The notes under the pieces are model-generated. The model was not told the DNA's origin and made no database searches. It worked only from the letters and a program-made list of their open reading frames with translations. From an uncultured Eubacteriales bacterium (GTDB taxonomy: Bacteria; Bacillota; Clostridia; Peptostreptococcales; Anaerovoracaceae), in contig CADCHO010000005.1 of NCBI GenBank assembly GCA_902801255.1, positions 1-64,000 on the forward strand: DNA of 64,000 nt. Reading direction: 5' to 3'. The stretch's first letter is position 1, and each line of letters begins with the position of its first letter. Shown piece after piece: positions 61,754-64,000 of this stretch. Both the position numbers and the translations under genes were made by a program.

Positions 61754-62308
61754 TTATAACTGATTTAATAACGATGCCTTCTGCACCATCCTCAGCTCAC
61801 CTAAATCTATGCAATTGATAAAACTGTTTTCTTTAACACCTTCAATGCACTTATCGAGGTCAATCCACATGACACTGTCAACTTCTTCTTCCTGAAGAGT
61901 AAACTGATCCTCGTCAGCATCCATCCACAGCATGAATACTTTTGTGAACTGCCTGTCGTGATATGGCTTGCCATAGAAAACATCATCCCAGATTATCTGC
62001 CTGTCACCGCAATAGATGAGATCTGATTCTTCTGCTGTTACTCCCAGTTCTTCTCTCAGCTCACGGATGGCTGATTCTCTGTATTCATCTCCTGCAGGTA
62101 TGTGACCGGCGCTGGAGATATCATAGCAGCCCGGGAACGACTTAGTCTGAGCTCTCTTCTGAAGAAGTATCTCTGTCTTTCCGCCTTTCTTTCTGAGCAG
62201 CCACAGATGCGCAGTCCTGTGTCTCACACCTTCAAGGTGAGCTGTTTCGCGATCCACGTTTTCTCCTGTAGGCTCACCATATTCATCTACTACATCAAAT
62301 ATTTCCAA
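61754..62308 (-). CDS. Nudix hydrolase
   Basis: A 184-residue Nudix protein of the IDI-like group. The Nudix box is AGHIPAGDEYRESAIRELREELGV, with the metal-binding REXXEE intact. The N-terminus EIFDVVDEYGEPTG and GVRHRTAHLWL are typical. The substrate is a nucleoside diphosphate derivative or, less likely, isopentenyl diphosphate. The start is TTG, one base after the upstream stop, with GGGG about eight bases before it; no nearby ATG would keep the conserved N-terminus. Confidence 0.88.
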   Translation of the reverse strand: MEIFDVVDEYGEPTGENVDRETAHLEGVRHRTAHLWLLRKKGGKTEILLQKRAQTKSFPGCYDISSAGHIPAGDEYRESAIRELREELGVTAEESDLIYCGDRQIIWDDVFYGKPYHDRQFTKVFMLWMDADEDQFTLQEEEVDSVMWIDLDKCIEGVKENSFINCIDLGELRMVQKASLLNQL

Positions 62309-62309
62309 T

Positions 62310-62966
62310 TCAGTACCCCATTTTTGTCATTATACCGTCTGCAGTTACACCCGGATGAGTCAGATACAGCCTGGCTATCTGCTCTGTCAGGGCTTTGTCG
62401 AATCCATATCTGTCTGCGATAGCTTCCGGGCCCCTGTTCTTCTGAGTTTCCTTTATTACGGTCTCGATTTGCTTTTTCAGATCAGCAGAACCCGATTTCG
62501 ATAGGGCTCCAACTGTTTTCTGCGGTATATCTATGCGCGTGGTTTCAATGTGTCCGTCAGCGATCCCGGCAATGACCATAGTTATGGCCTGATGGAACCG
62601 CCTCGACCCGCAGCTGCCCGGATTCAGCAAAAGCGTTTTGCCATGCCTGCTCTCTTCATATTTATGAGAATGACCGAACACAACAAGATCATATTCACTC
62701 AGGTCGTCAGGAAGATCCTTTTTTCTGTGAGTCATATAAACACGCAGTCCCGCAAGCTCGAAATCAAGGAACAGCGGAATATGCTCTGCCCAGTCCCTGT
62801 CGCCATTTCCGCGAACAACGTAGACGGGTGCGATACTTTCAAGTTTTTCTATGATCTCCGGTCCGGTGATATCTCCGCCGTGGAGGATAGCCTCACATCC
62901 TTCAAGCGCTTTTGTTACCTCCGGTCTCAAAAGACCGTGAGTATCTGAAATGATCCCTATCTTCAT
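62310..62966 (-). CDS. YfcE-type metallophosphoesterase with C-terminal extension
   Basis: A 218-residue protein. Residues 1-155 are a YfcE/MJ0936-type phosphodiesterase with IISDTHG, HGGDITG, VRGNGD, THRKK and FGHSHKYEES, and NPGSCGSRR completes the site. A C-terminal extension of about 60 residues (AIADRYGFDKALTEQIARLYLTHPGV) looks like a helix-turn-helix and is not part of the basic fold. The ATG at 62966 is preferred, with AGGA twelve bases upstream, because the earlier ATG touches that site. Confidence 0.85.
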   Translation of the reverse strand: MKIGIISDTHGLLRPEVTKALEGCEAILHGGDITGPEIIEKLESIAPVYVVRGNGDRDWAEHIPLFLDFELAGLRVYMTHRKKDLPDDLSEYDLVVFGHSHKYEESRHGKTLLLNPGSCGSRRFHQAITMVIAGIADGHIETTRIDIPQKTVGALSKSGSADLKKQIETVIKETQKNRGPEAIADRYGFDKALTEQIARLYLTHPGVTADGIMTKMGY

Positions 62967-62983
62967 TACCGTTTTCATTCCTG

Positions 62984-63283
62984 TCAGACGGACAGACTTC
63001 CATCTAATATACCGTCAATAATGATGCTCCCGGCATCGAGCAGATTGTGCATGGCCGGTTCAAATATATCCATATTCACAATGGCCCTGAGCGCAACGAC
63101 CCGATCAAGCATATCGAAACAGGCTGCAGTATTCGCAACAGCGATATCTTCCATCTCAGTCACTGCATACGGATCAGGACATGCATAGTAGTTCGCGATA
63201 TAACTTGCCGTTACATGACCATAGATACCCTTCCAAAAATTGTCGCCGGAAAGAGCCGTTCCTTTAAGAGTAAACATCTCCAT
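62984..63283 (-). CDS. Hypothetical protein
   Basis: A 99-residue protein I do not recognise. It starts MEMFTLKGTALSGDNFWKGIYG and ends with two helices including HNLLDAGSIIIDGILDGSLSV. No signal is evident. It lies six bases before the first ATG of the metallophosphoesterase gene and 46 bases after the deformylase-like gene, so the four genes from 63740 to 61754 look like one operon. Confidence 0.65.
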   Translation of the reverse strand: MEMFTLKGTALSGDNFWKGIYGHVTASYIANYYACPDPYAVTEMEDIAVANTAACFDMLDRVVALRAIVNMDIFEPAMHNLLDAGSIIIDGILDGSLSV

Positions 63284-63329
63284 TTATTGCTTTTCATCGC
63301 CGGCTCCCTTTGTTCATCTTATCTGCTCT

Positions 63330-63740
63330 TTAAATCAGTATGCCTTCCAGATGGTCACACTCATGCTGTATTATCTGCGCAATATATCCACTGAATGTCT
63401 GAGTGTGAGCTGTAAAGGTCTTGTCCAGATACTTTACTGTGATCTTATCATATCTAATCGTTTTTCTTTCCCCCGGCAGCGAGAGGCATCCCTCCTCGGT
63501 TTCATATGCTTCGCTCTTTTCAGTTATGACCGGGTTGATCATAACAATATTGGCAAAACCGGCAGACACAATGATGATCCTCTTTCGAAATCCGATCATA
63601 TTCGCGGCCATTCCGACGCAGCGCTCGCGATTAGCTCTTAGAGTATCCTCGAGGTCCTGAGCGACAGGCAAATCGGCCTTTGTTGCTTCTTCGGATCTCT
63701 GATTCAGAAAGAATACATCTCTGACGATAGGTTTTATCAT
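63330..63740 (-). CDS. Peptide deformylase-like protein
   Basis: A 136-residue short-form member of the deformylase family. The metal ligands are in EEGCLSLPG (Cys) and QHECDHLEG (HExxH). The first motif, normally GxGLAAxQ, reads VGMAANMIG here, so the catalytic Gln position holds Met. It may be a weak deformylase or act on another substrate; such second copies are known in clostridia. No methionyl-tRNA formyltransferase gene is next to it. AGAGGA precedes the ATG. Confidence 0.8.
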   Translation of the reverse strand: MIKPIVRDVFFLNQRSEEATKADLPVAQDLEDTLRANRERCVGMAANMIGFRKRIIIVSAGFANIVMINPVITEKSEAYETEEGCLSLPGERKTIRYDKITVKYLDKTFTAHTQTFSGYIAQIIQHECDHLEGILI

Positions 63741-63766
63741 TTGAACTATCCTCTCATTATTCCCGT

Positions 63767-64000
63767 CTATACATCTACATATACAGTCAAAGCAACGATA
63801 GCAATCGTGATCTCTGTCTTTGGTTTTCCGTTCAGGGCAATACCCTCAGGGTTTGCTCCGCCCTGATGCACCTCAGCATCCACATTCCACCAACTGAGAT
63901 AACCTGTCACTACTGACGGATCAACTTCTTCAGGATGCGGTGCATAGATATCAGCCTTGATATACGCCTGTGTCTTTCGGTCGGTTATATCAAATATCTC
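63767..64000 (-). CDS. Hypothetical protein, 3' part (cut at window end)
   Basis: An open frame of 77 codons runs off the right edge on the minus strand and stops at 63767. The visible C-terminus contains YIKADIYAPHPEEVDPS, VTGYLSWWNVDAEVHQGG and a final hydrophobic ITIAIVALTVYVDV. I do not recognise it. Protein-like composition and the absence of any stop support a real gene; the start lies outside the window. Confidence 0.55.
   Translation of the reverse strand, partial: EIFDITDRKTQAYIKADIYAPHPEEVDPSVVTGYLSWWNVDAEVHQGGANPEGIALNGKPKTEITIAIVALTVYVDV

Overview
This window looks like a chromosomal piece of an anaerobic, low-to-mid GC Bacillota (class Clostridia). The grounds are a lysine (L-box) riboswitch ahead of dapA-dapB-ddh-lysA with the meso-diaminopimelate dehydrogenase variant, strong AGGAGG-type ribosome binding sites, two SpoIIE-type PP2C phosphatases, a clostripain-family protease, many Fe-S flavoproteins and a PucR-type regulator. 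I see no rRNA, CRISPR array, insertion sequence or integrase gene. No species is assigned.

Layout. 1-9.6 kb (all minus): fructose PTS (fruA cut by the window edge, fruK), cytidine deaminase, B3/B4 protein, a DUF1858 redox protein, a ThrH-type phosphatase, two GNAT-fold proteins, a Lys/Asn/Gln-rich membrane protein, ung, a PAP2 phosphatase and alr. 9.8-10 kb: a plus-strand tRNA-Arg(CCU) followed by a duplicated 20-bp copy of its 3' end. 10-24.8 kb (minus): S66 peptidase, GH13 lipoprotein, flavoprotein, ketopantoate-reductase-like enzyme, sensor PP2C phosphatase, hypA, a 902-residue Fe-S/FAD protein, CCA transferase, WYL regulator, a small Nif11-like protein, a tyrosine phosphatase and a decayed ybjQ tail. 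24.9-26.8 kb: adenine deaminase (plus). 26.8-36.4 kb (minus): membrane C11 protease, HD phosphohydrolase, cardiolipin synthase, membrane GDPD, an AAA+/VWA pair and a 57-residue ORF. 36.5-48.3 kb: the most unusual region, described below. 48.3-54.6 kb: second PP2C phosphatase and the riboswitch-controlled lysine/DAP operon. 54.7-56 kb: HMCES/YedK and small genes. 56-61.7 kb: a lactose-type module (GPH transporter, LacZ, divergent AraC regulator). 61.7-64 kb: Nudix, metallophosphoesterase, unknown, deformylase-like, and a cut unknown gene.

The 36.5-48.3 kb region is a divergent cluster around a PucR-family activator gene. The left arm (minus) encodes a 938-residue fusion of an old-yellow-enzyme/4Fe-4S/FAD ene-reductase to an acetoacetate-decarboxylase-family domain, then a 597-residue fusion of two short-chain dehydrogenases. 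The right arm (plus) encodes a 63-residue putative membrane peptide, a 3-hydroxyacyl-CoA-dehydrogenase-like enzyme with all four catalytic residues, a single SDR, and a second, collinear OYE-ADC fusion. A 13-bp palindrome GTGCA-N3-TGCAC, or a one-mismatch version of it, occurs at each of the three presumed promoters. My reading (inference) is an undescribed anaerobic pathway in which a hydroxy acid is oxidised to a keto acid and decarboxylated while an enone and ketone are reduced; the substrate is unknown.

Starts were moved inward from the longest ORF where a ribosome binding site or family knowledge decided it. All functional names rest on motif and family recognition by eye, with no database search.
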